From: VXNF01 sp964291305
GTDB taxonomy: Bacteria; Actinomycetota; Acidimicrobiia; Acidimicrobiales; CATQHL01
Reading direction: 5' to 3'
Assembly (NCBI GenBank): GCA_964291305.2
Contig: OZ219783.1
Coordinates: 1,116,001-1,180,000, forward strand
DNA: 64,000 bases
The position numbers were made by a program, and so were the translations under genes. Under the pieces are notes generated by a model. That model ran no database searches and was not told where the DNA came from. It was given only the letters and a program-made list of their open reading frames with translations. Every line of letters begins with the position of its first letter. Position 1 is the first letter of the stretch. This document shows, piece by piece, positions 51,935 to 61,005 of this stretch.

Positions 51935-53029
51935 ATGGCGCGTCGACTGAATCTGGAAGAGATCGGACGTAGGGCAGGGGTATCGCGCTCGACTGTCTCA
52001 CGCGTCGTCAACGGCGGCCCCAACGTCAGCCCCAAGACAAAGAAACGTGTTGAGGCCGTCATCACCAAGACCGGTTACCGTCCGCACGCCGCAGCCCGAT
52101 CACTGGCATCTAACAGCACCGATGTCCTAGGACTTGTCATCCCCAGCGCGGTGGAGGCTCTCTTCGACGATCCGTACTTCGGTCGCCTCATCTACGGCAT
52201 CAGCAAATCCACAAACGAAGTGCAGATGACCTTAACGCTGTTCTTGTTCGGGGATGTGCCCGATGAGAGCGCGATCATCTCTCGGGTAGTGAGCCCGGGT
52301 CTGGTTGACGGTGTCATCGTCACCGCCACCATGATCGGTGACCCGCTGATCGACTACCTGCGGGGCGCTGATATGCCGTTTGTCGTCATTGGCCGCTCTG
52401 ATGACGGTGCCCCCATCTACTCCGTGGATGTTGACAATCGGGGAGGGGCTCGAGCCGCTGCCTTACACCTGGCCAACCTTGGCCGCCGACGCATGGCGCT
52501 GATTTCCGCGCCGGGCAGCAACAGCTCCGGGGTTGACCGGAAGAACGGATTTCTGGCTGGCCTAGCTGAAGTCGGTCTTGACCTCGAAGGCCGCGTCTGC
52601 GCCGGAGACTGGACGGAGAGTTCAGGCCGCAAGGCAATGGAGGAACTGCTACCTGGTCATCCCGATGCAGTTTTTGTCGCCTCGGATCGTATGGCTGTCG
52701 GTGCCATGGGAGCTATACGCAATGCCGGCTTATCGTGTCCCGAGGACATCGCAGTCGTCTCTTTCGATGGCCTGGCCGCTCCCGATCAGACCATCCCATC
52801 GCTTACCTCGATAGTCCAGCCGGTAAGCCAGGTGGGCGAGCGTGCCGTCAGATTGCTGAAGTCGGTTATTGACGGGACTGCTTCGGTTCCCGAATCCATC
52901 ATGTTCCCAACTGAGTTGGTGGTACGAGATTCCTGCGGGGCGAGGTTGGCCGAGAAGACTGCCAGCGATCCACGCACCCTTGCCACTAAAGCCCAGAAAA
53001 ACCGCCATTCAGACCAAGAAAATCGCTAA
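51935..53029 (+). CDS. LacI-family transcriptional regulator (CelR/CebR-like)
   Basis: 364 residues: N-terminal helix-turn-helix (LEEIGRRAGVSRSTVSRVVN, residues about 5-24), hinge helix YRPHAAARSLAS, and type 1 periplasmic-binding-protein-like sensor domain (DVLGLVIPSAVEALFDDPYF, FVASDRMAVGAMGAIRNAGL, DIAVVSFDGLAAPDQTIPSLTS). It should repress its own operon until a sugar, probably a beta-glucan oligosaccharide, binds. I chose ATG 51935 because the HTH starts there, AGGAGGG precedes it, and the promoter lies inside the upstream open frame. First gene of the operon; 34 nt before the binding-protein gene. Confidence 0.92.
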   Translation: MARRLNLEEIGRRAGVSRSTVSRVVNGGPNVSPKTKKRVEAVITKTGYRPHAAARSLASNSTDVLGLVIPSAVEALFDDPYFGRLIYGISKSTNEVQMTLTLFLFGDVPDESAIISRVVSPGLVDGVIVTATMIGDPLIDYLRGADMPFVVIGRSDDGAPIYSVDVDNRGGARAAALHLANLGRRRMALISAPGSNSSGVDRKNGFLAGLAEVGLDLEGRVCAGDWTESSGRKAMEELLPGHPDAVFVASDRMAVGAMGAIRNAGLSCPEDIAVVSFDGLAAPDQTIPSLTSIVQPVSQVGERAVRLLKSVIDGTASVPESIMFPTELVVRDSCGARLAEKTASDPRTLATKAQKNRHSDQENR

Positions 53030-53063
53030 CCGGCGTAACCCTCAAAAGGAGGTACACACAACC

Positions 53064-54533
53064 ATGAAAATCAAAATGGTCAGACGGCTTTTGACCGTCT
53101 TATTGGCCTTGAGTCTAGTTGCAGCTGCGTGCGGCGACGACGACGATGACTCTGCGGGCTCTAGCGGGGGTGATCCAAGCCCCGCGGAGCCCATGGCGGC
53201 TGAACCAGCGGAACCGCCAGCTGCACCGGCGGAGCCCGCTGAACCGCCGGCTGCACCCGAGGAGGAGCCGGCCGAACCGGCACCTGAACCGCCGCCCGCG
53301 GATATGCCTGCCGAGGATGTGACTTTGCGGGTTCTGGTGCATCAGAACCCACCAATGGTGGAGTTCATGGAGAACTTCAACGAAGCGTTCGAAGCCGAAC
53401 ATCCCAATATCTCAATCGATATGTCGGTGGTTGAAGCTGGCGATCTCAGCATCGCCACCCAAACACGCTTGACGGCTTCAGACGTGGATGTCATCGACAT
53501 TTTCGGCTTCGCCAACGCGGCACAGCCCTACATGACCGACATTACGCCGCCGAACTGGCAGACTCTGATCGAAGCCGGGCTGCTAATGGATTTGACCGGC
53601 CAGCCCTTCGTGGATTGGTATGACGAAGCCAGCGTTGCCGACGCGGGTACGTTCAACGGCAAGGTCTACTCAGTCAACCTCGGACGCGTTTCTTACAGCG
53701 GTATGTTCGTGAATCTGGACCTGTTCGAGGCCGAGGGCATTTCAGTTCCTCAAACCTGGGATGAACTCGTAGCGGCGTGTGAGGCCTTCAAGGCATCCGG
53801 CAACTCGTGTATGACCGCCGGCGGAGCCGATGGCTGGCCGATATTCGTCGGTGCCTATGGCCTGCTTGGTGCCATGTATCCCGACCAGGCGGCCTTAGTA
53901 GAAGGCCTCTGGACCGGTGACATTACCTGGGACGACGAGCGGTCGGTAGAGATGTTCCGTCGGATGCAGATATTTGCCAGCGAAATGCTCGAGGACGGAG
54001 TAACCGGGCTGTCTCATGATGCTGCTCCGGCCCGTTTCGCGGCCGGTGATGTGGCCATGATGCCTACCGGAGTATGGCAAGCTCCCGCCCTCGAGGACGC
54101 TGGTGTCGAGTTCGCTTGGTCCTACATACCCTTCCCGGGTAGCAACAATCTGGAGGACAACCAGTACCTGTTCGGCAAGTACGACCAAGGGTGGGCCATA
54201 GCGGCGGATACTCCTCATCCAGAAGCCGCGCTGGCGTATCTGGAGGCGTTCTCCGAGCCGAGCAACTACGAGGCATTTGCCAACGCAGTTGGCTTCATTC
54301 CAACTCAGCCCACTGCCTCACTCAACACCCAACTTGGCGCCGAGGTTGCTCCGTATCTAGCGAGCTTTCAGGTTGGCTTTGAGCAGTACTGGGTGCCGCC
54401 CACCGGGGCTGGTCAGTGGGCCAACGGGGCCCAAGCCCCGAGCTGGTTCCAGCCGTTCAATGAGTGGAGTGATCCGGTCGAGCTGGCAACGCAGTCCCAA
54501 GCTGACTTGCAAGCCGGCTTGGATGCCAACTAG
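53064..54533 (+). CDS. Extracellular sugar-binding lipoprotein (family 1 / MalE-like)
   Basis: 489 residues. Signal peptide and lipobox LVAAAC (Cys23), an acidic stretch GDDDDD, a roughly 45-residue Pro/Ala/Glu-rich linker (AEPAEPPAAPAEPAEPPAAP), then a type 1 extracellular solute-binding domain from about residue 80 (EDVTLRVLVHQNPPMVEFM, FNGKVYSVNLGRVSYSGMFV, VAMMPTGVWQAPALE). Captures sugars for the two downstream permeases. ATG 53064 with AAAGGAGG upstream; the open frame from 52869 overlaps the regulator gene and is not coding. Confidence 0.93.
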   Translation: MKIKMVRRLLTVLLALSLVAAACGDDDDDSAGSSGGDPSPAEPMAAEPAEPPAAPAEPAEPPAAPEEEPAEPAPEPPPADMPAEDVTLRVLVHQNPPMVEFMENFNEAFEAEHPNISIDMSVVEAGDLSIATQTRLTASDVDVIDIFGFANAAQPYMTDITPPNWQTLIEAGLLMDLTGQPFVDWYDEASVADAGTFNGKVYSVNLGRVSYSGMFVNLDLFEAEGISVPQTWDELVAACEAFKASGNSCMTAGGADGWPIFVGAYGLLGAMYPDQAALVEGLWTGDITWDDERSVEMFRRMQIFASEMLEDGVTGLSHDAAPARFAAGDVAMMPTGVWQAPALEDAGVEFAWSYIPFPGSNNLEDNQYLFGKYDQGWAIAADTPHPEAALAYLEAFSEPSNYEAFANAVGFIPTQPTASLNTQLGAEVAPYLASFQVGFEQYWVPPTGAGQWANGAQAPSWFQPFNEWSDPVELATQSQADLQAGLDAN

Positions 54534-54565
54534 CAACTAGGAAAACCCAAGAAAACCCACAAGAT

Positions 54566-54599
54566 GGTGCGGGTCCTCTAGCTTTAGAGGACCTGCACC
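54566..54599 (+). terminator. Strong intercistronic hairpin between binding-protein and permease genes
   Basis: GGTGCGGGTCCTCTA (54566-54580) pairs with TAGAGGACCTGCACC (54585-54599) over 15 bp with one G-U wobble and a GCTT tetraloop. No T-run follows, so it is more probably an mRNA-stabilising or attenuating element than an intrinsic terminator. It lies 33 bp after the binding-protein stop. Confidence 0.85.
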
Positions 54600-54606
54600 T
54601 CAGGGT

Positions 54607-55563
54607 TTGGGGGACGAGGGCTTGCAGTTCACCAAACGGAACTACCTGTTCGCCAGGGGCTGGAAGAGCGCAGCACCAATCATCCTGCTGCTGCCTGGGT
54701 TCCTGCTCTATCTGGGAATAGCGGTCGGCCCTTCGCTGGCGACTGCGGTCTACTCGTTCACCGATGCCACGGGGATCAGGAACATCCCCATCAACTGGAT
54801 CGGCTTCGAGAATTACGATGAGTTTCTGTTCCGAGGTGCAGTATCACGCGACAACATCGACGCGCTGATACGGACGCTCTACTTCTGTTTCTTCGTCACT
54901 ACTATCCAATTTGGACTGGGCCTGCTACTTGCGGTGCTCTTGAATCGCAAGCTGCGGGGCACGACGCTCTTCCGAACCATTTTCTTTATTCCGGTAATCC
55001 TCGGAGTGGCGATCCAGGGGCTCATCTGGAAGCTGTTCCTTTTGCCAAGAGGGGGTCCAGCGGCCGAGGTGTTCGAGTTTTTCGGGATCACCTCAGAATT
55101 TCTGGGCGGACAACCCACTCAGGCTTTTGTCTGGGTTATCGTCGTGCAAATCTGGTCGAACGTGGGAATCACTATGGTGATATTCCTCGCAGGCATGCAA
55201 ACAATTCCCGATTATTTGTATGAGGCAGCTCGGATCGACGGGGCCAGCGGGTGGCAGCTATTCAAGAACGTCACCTGGCCGTTGCTGACCCCAGCAGCTA
55301 ACACCAACTTCCTGCTCAACATTATAGGTTCGCTGCAAGCGTGGCAGCTGTTCTTGGTGCTCATAGGCTACCGACCGGGTACACAAGTGCTGGGATATCT
55401 TGTGTTTGCCGAGGGGTTTGGCCAGACATCCGGCTCGGTGACCACTGCCTTCCGTCAAGGATATGCTGCAGCTGCGTCCATTGCCCTATTCATTCTAGTT
55501 CTCTTGATCGCGTTGTCAGCTAACTTTTACGTGTCTCGTCGAGAAAAGAAGTTTTTGTTATGA
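54607..55563 (+). CDS. Sugar ABC transporter permease (MalF/LacF type)
   Basis: 318 residues, six predicted membrane segments; binding-protein-dependent permease motif EAARIDGASGWQLFKNVTWPLL (EAA loop). The N-terminal helix follows RGWKSAAPIILLLPGFLLYL. Starts at TTG 54607 or TTG 54622; no ATG/GTG is available near the homology start. Overlaps the next permease by 4 nt (ATGA). Confidence 0.92.
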   Translation: MGDEGLQFTKRNYLFARGWKSAAPIILLLPGFLLYLGIAVGPSLATAVYSFTDATGIRNIPINWIGFENYDEFLFRGAVSRDNIDALIRTLYFCFFVTTIQFGLGLLLAVLLNRKLRGTTLFRTIFFIPVILGVAIQGLIWKLFLLPRGGPAAEVFEFFGITSEFLGGQPTQAFVWVIVVQIWSNVGITMVIFLAGMQTIPDYLYEAARIDGASGWQLFKNVTWPLLTPAANTNFLLNIIGSLQAWQLFLVLIGYRPGTQVLGYLVFAEGFGQTSGSVTTAFRQGYAAAASIALFILVLLIALSANFYVSRREKKFLL

Positions 55564-56429
55564 CAATTTCGCTAGAGAAACCATCAGACATGCCCAAACC
55601 GCAGGTAGCTAAGAGGCGAACGCTGACGAAAGGCAAGCTAGCGACTTACGCAATCTTGTTGGCATTTGCCGTCCTGTATATCGGCCCGATGTTGATGCTG
55701 GTTTTCACATCCCTTAAATCGCTACCGGAGTTTTTCAAGAATCCAACTGGCCTGCCGGAAAGTTTTGGGTTCGAGAATTTTACCGAAGCTTGGGAACTAG
55801 CCAACATCCCCCGCTACCTGGCAAACACAGTGCTATATGCGGGTGCAGCCACGGCCATTTGCGTTATCACATCGGTACTGGTTGCGTTCCCGATAGCTCG
55901 TGGTTATTTCAAGGGAGCTAAAACTATTCTAACCCTTTATCTCATAGCACTGTTCTTGCCACCAGCATTGATTCCACAGTTCCAGCTTATTTTGAATCTG
56001 GGTCTCTTCAACACCAGAACTGGTTACATTCTGCTGTTTTTGGTTAACCCTCTAGGCATCATTATTTTGGTGAACTATATTAAGTCCATTCCGCGAGAGT
56101 TGGATGAGTCAGCTGCTGTTGACGGCTGCGGTTACTATCGGTTTATCTTTACTATCATCGCACCGCTTATAAAACCTGCGATAGCTACAGTTACAGTGCT
56201 GCATGCCATCGGCATCTGGAACGAGTTGGTACTACCGACGATCTATCTAACCAACGATGATCTTTACCCAGTCACGCGTGGCTTGATTGCATTCGAGGGC
56301 CTGTACGGTAGCAACTGGCCGCCGTTGGCTGCGGCAGTGCTTATGTTGATGATCCCGATGTTATTACTCTTCCTGTTCTTGCAGCGCTACATCATTTCCG
56401 GCTTGACCGCTGGCGCAGTAAAGGGATGA
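55560..56429 (+). CDS. Sugar ABC transporter permease (MalG/LacG type)
   Basis: 289 residues with six membrane segments and the EAA-type loop ELDESAAVDGCGYYRFIFTIIAPL. Second half of the sugar channel. The gene is relatively A/T-rich for this chromosome (many ATT, TTT, AAA codons). Starts ATGA overlapping the previous gene and ends ATGATG overlapping the GH16 gene, a fully coupled array. Confidence 0.93.
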   Translation: MTISLEKPSDMPKPQVAKRRTLTKGKLATYAILLAFAVLYIGPMLMLVFTSLKSLPEFFKNPTGLPESFGFENFTEAWELANIPRYLANTVLYAGAATAICVITSVLVAFPIARGYFKGAKTILTLYLIALFLPPALIPQFQLILNLGLFNTRTGYILLFLVNPLGIIILVNYIKSIPRELDESAAVDGCGYYRFIFTIIAPLIKPAIATVTVLHAIGIWNELVLPTIYLTNDDLYPVTRGLIAFEGLYGSNWPPLAAAVLMLMIPMLLLFLFLQRYIISGLTAGAVKG

Positions 56430-57580
56430 TGGTAGTAATTGTGCGTCGATTGAAGGCTGTCGCTGGAGTGGAGTTTGCGGAGTCAAGGTGCAAACCTTTG
56501 ACTTTCGTTTGGAGCGCTGGCATCCTTGCCTCGGTTTGTCTCATCCTCGCCGTCGGTTGTGGATCCGAACAGCGGGCAGCTCCAGAGCAGGTTGCGAACA
56601 CGCCGCAGGTGATTCCCGAGCAAGTTGAGGCATCAGCGCCGGTGGCGCAGGTACCGGTTGAGACTGAGAAGCCGGTGGTTTCAGCGCAGGTTGAGCCCGT
56701 AGAAGTCGATATACCGGAGTCCGATGAAAAGGAGCCACCCGTGACCGAGCCTACGAGCACTACTTCGACCACGGCGCCTACTACTGAACCGATTCCTGCA
56801 CCCGAACCGGTGCCGATTGATCCGGGTGAGGGTTGGAAGCTGGTCTGGCACGACGAGTTCGACGGAGAAGCGATCGATCTGTCTGACTGGACATACGACA
56901 TTGGCGGCTGGGGCTGGGGAAATGGTGAGGCGCAGTACTACACTTCCCGACCGGAAAATGCTCGGCTAGAGAACGGGCTGCTAGTGATCGAAGCCCGTCA
57001 AGAAAAGTATGAGGATTCGTATTACACCTCCGCCCGCCTAAAGACGCAGGGGTTGCGAGAGTTCCAGTACGGTCGTTTCGAGGCTCGGCTCAAAGTTCCA
57101 GCTGGGGCCGGTTTGTGGCCGGCATTTTGGATGCTTGGCGCTAATCACGACCGTCACTCCGATGATGAGGACAAGCAATGGCCGTTCGTCGGCGAGATAG
57201 ACATAATGGAGTACATCGGCCGCGAGCCCGATCTCATCTTGGGAACCCTTCACGGCCCGGGTTACTCGGGGGCGCTCGGCCTCACTAAATGGAATCGGCA
57301 AGACTATGAAATTGCCGACGACTTTCACACTTACGCTATCGAGTGGGACGAAGAAGGAATCAGCTGGTTTTATGATGGCGAGCTTTACCATACTCTGACG
57401 AGAGAATCCGTAGGCAAGCGCGAGTGGGTATTCGACCACGAGTTCTTTCTTATCTTGAATCTAGCGGTTGGGGGCCAATTCCCGGGACCGATTTCCCTAG
57501 ATTTGGAGTTTCCAGTATTCCTCTATGTGGACTATGTGCGCGTCTATCAGCCAATCGACGGATCTGCTTCTGAGTCATGA
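56426..57580 (+). CDS. GH16 beta-glucanase (laminarinase-like) lipoprotein
   Basis: 384 residues. Membrane segment and probable lipobox LAVGC (Cys45), then a roughly 90-residue linker rich in Pro, Glu, Val and Thr (EPTSTTSTTAPTTEPIP), then a GH16 domain from about residue 138 (WKLVWHDEFDGEAIDLSDWT). Catalytic ExDxxE appears as EIDIMEYIG with Glu257 nucleophile, Asp259 and Glu262 acid/base; WPAFWMLG and FHTYAIEWDEEGISWFYDG are typical. The extra Met in DIME fits the laminarinase (endo-1,3(4)-beta-glucanase) subgroup. Extracellular, tethered, feeding the importer. The substrate preference is inferred. Confidence 0.92.
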   Translation: MMVVIVRRLKAVAGVEFAESRCKPLTFVWSAGILASVCLILAVGCGSEQRAAPEQVANTPQVIPEQVEASAPVAQVPVETEKPVVSAQVEPVEVDIPESDEKEPPVTEPTSTTSTTAPTTEPIPAPEPVPIDPGEGWKLVWHDEFDGEAIDLSDWTYDIGGWGWGNGEAQYYTSRPENARLENGLLVIEARQEKYEDSYYTSARLKTQGLREFQYGRFEARLKVPAGAGLWPAFWMLGANHDRHSDDEDKQWPFVGEIDIMEYIGREPDLILGTLHGPGYSGALGLTKWNRQDYEIADDFHTYAIEWDEEGISWFYDGELYHTLTRESVGKREWVFDHEFFLILNLAVGGQFPGPISLDLEFPVFLYVDYVRVYQPIDGSASES

Positions 57581-60500
57581 CTTCGATGTGGTTTAGAGAG
57601 TCCAACGATGAGCCGGTCGGGGAACTTACTATCGCGGACTGCTACGAGTGGTACCGAATCACCGACTACGATCGTCTCGACCCATTTCTGGTAAGTGTCA
57701 TTGCGCCCAGTGATCAGTGGCTTTTCGTTTCGAGTTCGGGGGCGGTAACTTCGGGGCGACGCAATGCCGGCAATGCTCTTTTTGCCTACGAGACGGAGGA
57801 CCGTTTGCACCGCAACGGTGGAAGAGTGGGTCCGTTTACCCTGATCCGTATTGAGGGATTTAACGAGGTCTGGGAACCGTTTGCGATGCACACTCCAGCC
57901 GGAAAGGTGCGCCGCTCGATCGCTAAAACAACTGCGGGCAGTCGCCTCCGCTTTCAGGAATATCACATTGAGTTAGATCTCAATTTTAGCTACACATGGT
58001 CATTTTCTAACAAGTTTGGTCTGATTCGCACTTGCCAGCTAGCAGTCGCTGGACGCGATCAATCGTTACAAATCGACCTGCTCGACGGCCTGGTCGATGT
58101 GCTTCCAGCCGGGGTAGAACTCTCGACTCAGCAGTTGTCTAGCTCGTTGGTTGATGCTTATCGCCGTTCGGAGTTGGATGCTGAGTCAGGCCTCGCGCTG
58201 TTTACACTGGAGTCCCTGGTTAGTGATCTGCCCGACCCAGCGGAGTCTCTGAGCGCTTCGGTGGTGTGGTCTACCGGACTAAAAAATGCGACCATAGCCC
58301 TGTCCGATCGTCAGATCCGCCCTTTCCGCTCTGGCGAGGATATTCACCCCGAGCATTTAGTGACTGGGTCCAAAGGATCTTTTTTTGTTTCGACGAGCGC
58401 TCACCTTTCTGGTTTTACCCCTGTGCAGTGGATAATGGTTGCCGATGTCAACCTAAGCCATAAACGCGTAGCCAACCTTCGAAAGTGGCTTTGCACTTCA
58501 AAATGGTCGGAACTCAAAGTCAGAGACGCAGAAGAAGCCTCCCATCGCAAGTTAGTCAGACTTGTGACTGAGGCCGATGGGGAACAGCAGACCTGCGATC
58601 GTGAAGTAACGCTAAACCACTTCACCAACGTTCTCTACAACTGCATGCGTGGTGGCTTGCCCGTGAACGGCCATCGCGTCGATATTGCCGATGTCAGCCG
58701 GTTCATCTTGACCCGTAACCGCCCTGCTAGTTCCAGGTTCGACCCTCTAGTCAAGGCGCTCGGTTCTACGGTCGAGCGCGAAGTGCTTTGTGATGCTGTA
58801 GCAGGCGACACCGATCTTTCCCGCCTAGTCGACGAATACCTGCCTTTAGCATTTAGCCGCCGCCACGGCGATCCCAGCCGTCCATGGAACAGCTTCAACA
58901 TCGGAGCCAGCACTGCTGGAGGCAAGTTCTCTTTTTCGTACGAGGGCAACTGGCGAGATATCTTTCAGAACTGGGAAGCACTTATTTATAGCTTTCCCGG
59001 GTATGCCATGCCGGTGGTGACGAAGTTCCTGAATGCATCCACGATGGACGGCTACAACCCCTACCGGATCACCAACGATGGGATCGAATGGGAAGTGCCC
59101 GAGGAGGGGAGTTGGACCAACTTCGGCTATTGGGGAGACCATCAAATCGTTTACCTGCATCGACTCCTTGATGCTGTTAATCGGTTCCACCCCGGACTTC
59201 TGGACGAGAACCTGCATAACCTGGCCTACTCATACGCCAATGTGCCATATCGGATCCTGCCCTACGACAGCATTGCCGAAGATCCGAAGCACACGCTGGC
59301 TTTCGACCAGGCCGAACAGTCGGAGATCAATCGTAGAGTGGCAACCCTAGGCACCGACGGCAAACTCGTGCTGAGAGCTGACGGTCGAGTGCATCACGTC
59401 TCGCTGGCCGAGAAACTGCTGGTGCCGGCGCTGGCGAAGCTCTCCAACCTAGTTCCAGGTGGGGGGATCTGGCTGAACACCCAGCGACCCGAATGGAACG
59501 ATGCCAACAACGCGCTAGTTGGCAATGGCGTGTCGGTGGTGACGGTGTTCCATCTGCGCGAGTACCTGGCGTTTGTTGACAAGATCCTGGAACAATCACC
59601 GGTAGATCAGGTACCGCTCAGCCAGCCGGTTATCGACTGGCTCCGAGATCTGCAAGCAGCCCTAACCGCACACTCTGCGCTTTCCAGTGCCAATGAGATC
59701 ACCCCCGAAACTCGTCGTCAACTGCTAGATCATTTGGGAACAGCATTCAGCTGTTACCGGGATCGTGTTTACGGCCATACCCCGGAGTCAGCCTCGGGAG
59801 TAGGCGTGTCCGAACTTCGCCGGTTCCTTAGCAGCGTCCGTCCGCATCTCGACCTGGTCGCCGCCTCGGCCCGACGGCCCGACGGGCTAATGGAGGCCTA
59901 TCGTCTGCTCCGACTCGGCCCTGGCGTCGCCCAGCTAGAACCCCTCTACCTCATGCTAGAGGGTCAGGTAGCTGCGCTCGACTCTTCAGCCACAAGCGCC
60001 GCATCGGTAGTCGAACTCATCGATAACATGTTTGAGAGCGAGTTGTATAGGCCCGACCAGAAGTCCTTCTTGCTCTACCCAAACAAACCCCTACCATCGT
60101 TCTTGCAGAAAAATCAGGTGCCCGAAGAACTGATTGGGACGGCGCTGACAGGTCTCATGGACGCCGAGACCGGGATCGTGAGTCGCGATGTGGAGGGGAC
60201 CGTGCGGTTCGGGCGTCACTTGCACAACGTTAAAGAACTTGTGGCCGCCCTTGATGGGCTCGATAAATCGTTGCAACTCGACGATGAGGCTCGAGCCGAG
60301 ATACTCGACGCCTATGAGGCTGTGTTTAACCACTGGGCCTTTACTGGACGCTCCCAGACCATGTACCGGTATGAGGGGCTCGGCTCGGTGTACTGGCACA
60401 TGGTGGCCAAGCTGCTGCTCTCCTTGCAGGAACGTATCTTTGCCGCAGTCGACTCGGGCGAGGATCCGGAGTTCATTGACGAGATGGCCGAGCGCTATCG

Positions 60501-60990
60501 GCGGGTGAGGGCTGGATTCGGAGTCAAGAAAACCGTTGCCAAGCACGGGGCGTTCCCACTTGATCCCTATTCGCACACTCCCGCTCACTCCGGCGCCCAG
60601 CAGCCCGGCCCCACTGGTGCAGTAAAAGAGGGAATTCTCTTGCGCTGGGGCGAACTCGGGGTGCGAATAGAAGCTGGTTGCGTGCGCTTTCAACCCGTAT
60701 TGCTAGATCAATCTGAGTTCTCGCATTACAAAGGTTTGTGGCTGCCGCTCCCAATTGACAAGACCCTTCCAGCCGGATCGCTGGGCTTCACCTACTGTGG
60801 GACCCCAGTCGTGTATCACCGCCGGGACGAATCGCCCCCAACCCACATCGCATATGTCAACGGTGAGAAGATCACCGGCGGTGATCGTTTGGACCGAGAA
60901 ACCAGCAGGGCTCTGTTTGCCCGAAAAGGTGAAGTCACCAGGATTGATGTGTGGGTGCAACTGCGCACCTCAGTCGATTCTGCCGGTTGA
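57577..60990 (+). CDS. Putative glycoside phosphorylase of the GH94/GH149/GH161 type, 1137 aa
   Basis: A very large cytosolic protein (no signal peptide) with features of clan GH-Q phosphorylases: N-terminal beta-sandwich regions, YNPYRITNDGIEWEVP, FGYWGDHQIVYLHRLLDAV and GGGIWLNTQRPEWNDANNAL; Asp642 in WND is the likely general acid by analogy to GH94 WND motifs. GH149 and GH161 members of about 1100 residues phosphorolyse beta-1,3-oligoglucans to glucose-1-phosphate. Which family this is cannot be decided by eye. It overlaps the GH16 gene by ATGA and precedes the ATPase by 15 nt, so it acts in the same pathway. Confidence 0.78.
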   Translation: MTSMWFRESNDEPVGELTIADCYEWYRITDYDRLDPFLVSVIAPSDQWLFVSSSGAVTSGRRNAGNALFAYETEDRLHRNGGRVGPFTLIRIEGFNEVWEPFAMHTPAGKVRRSIAKTTAGSRLRFQEYHIELDLNFSYTWSFSNKFGLIRTCQLAVAGRDQSLQIDLLDGLVDVLPAGVELSTQQLSSSLVDAYRRSELDAESGLALFTLESLVSDLPDPAESLSASVVWSTGLKNATIALSDRQIRPFRSGEDIHPEHLVTGSKGSFFVSTSAHLSGFTPVQWIMVADVNLSHKRVANLRKWLCTSKWSELKVRDAEEASHRKLVRLVTEADGEQQTCDREVTLNHFTNVLYNCMRGGLPVNGHRVDIADVSRFILTRNRPASSRFDPLVKALGSTVEREVLCDAVAGDTDLSRLVDEYLPLAFSRRHGDPSRPWNSFNIGASTAGGKFSFSYEGNWRDIFQNWEALIYSFPGYAMPVVTKFLNASTMDGYNPYRITNDGIEWEVPEEGSWTNFGYWGDHQIVYLHRLLDAVNRFHPGLLDENLHNLAYSYANVPYRILPYDSIAEDPKHTLAFDQAEQSEINRRVATLGTDGKLVLRADGRVHHVSLAEKLLVPALAKLSNLVPGGGIWLNTQRPEWNDANNALVGNGVSVVTVFHLREYLAFVDKILEQSPVDQVPLSQPVIDWLRDLQAALTAHSALSSANEITPETRRQLLDHLGTAFSCYRDRVYGHTPESASGVGVSELRRFLSSVRPHLDLVAASARRPDGLMEAYRLLRLGPGVAQLEPLYLMLEGQVAALDSSATSAASVVELIDNMFESELYRPDQKSFLLYPNKPLPSFLQKNQVPEELIGTALTGLMDAETGIVSRDVEGTVRFGRHLHNVKELVAALDGLDKSLQLDDEARAEILDAYEAVFNHWAFTGRSQTMYRYEGLGSVYWHMVAKLLLSLQERIFAAVDSGEDPEFIDEMAERYRRVRAGFGVKKTVAKHGAFPLDPYSHTPAHSGAQQPGPTGAVKEGILLRWGELGVRIEAGCVRFQPVLLDQSEFSHYKGLWLPLPIDKTLPAGSLGFTYCGTPVVYHRRDESPPTHIAYVNGEKITGGDRLDRETSRALFARKGEVTRIDVWVQLRTSVDSAG

Positions 60991-61005
60991 GGAAGGGAAA
61001 GACCA

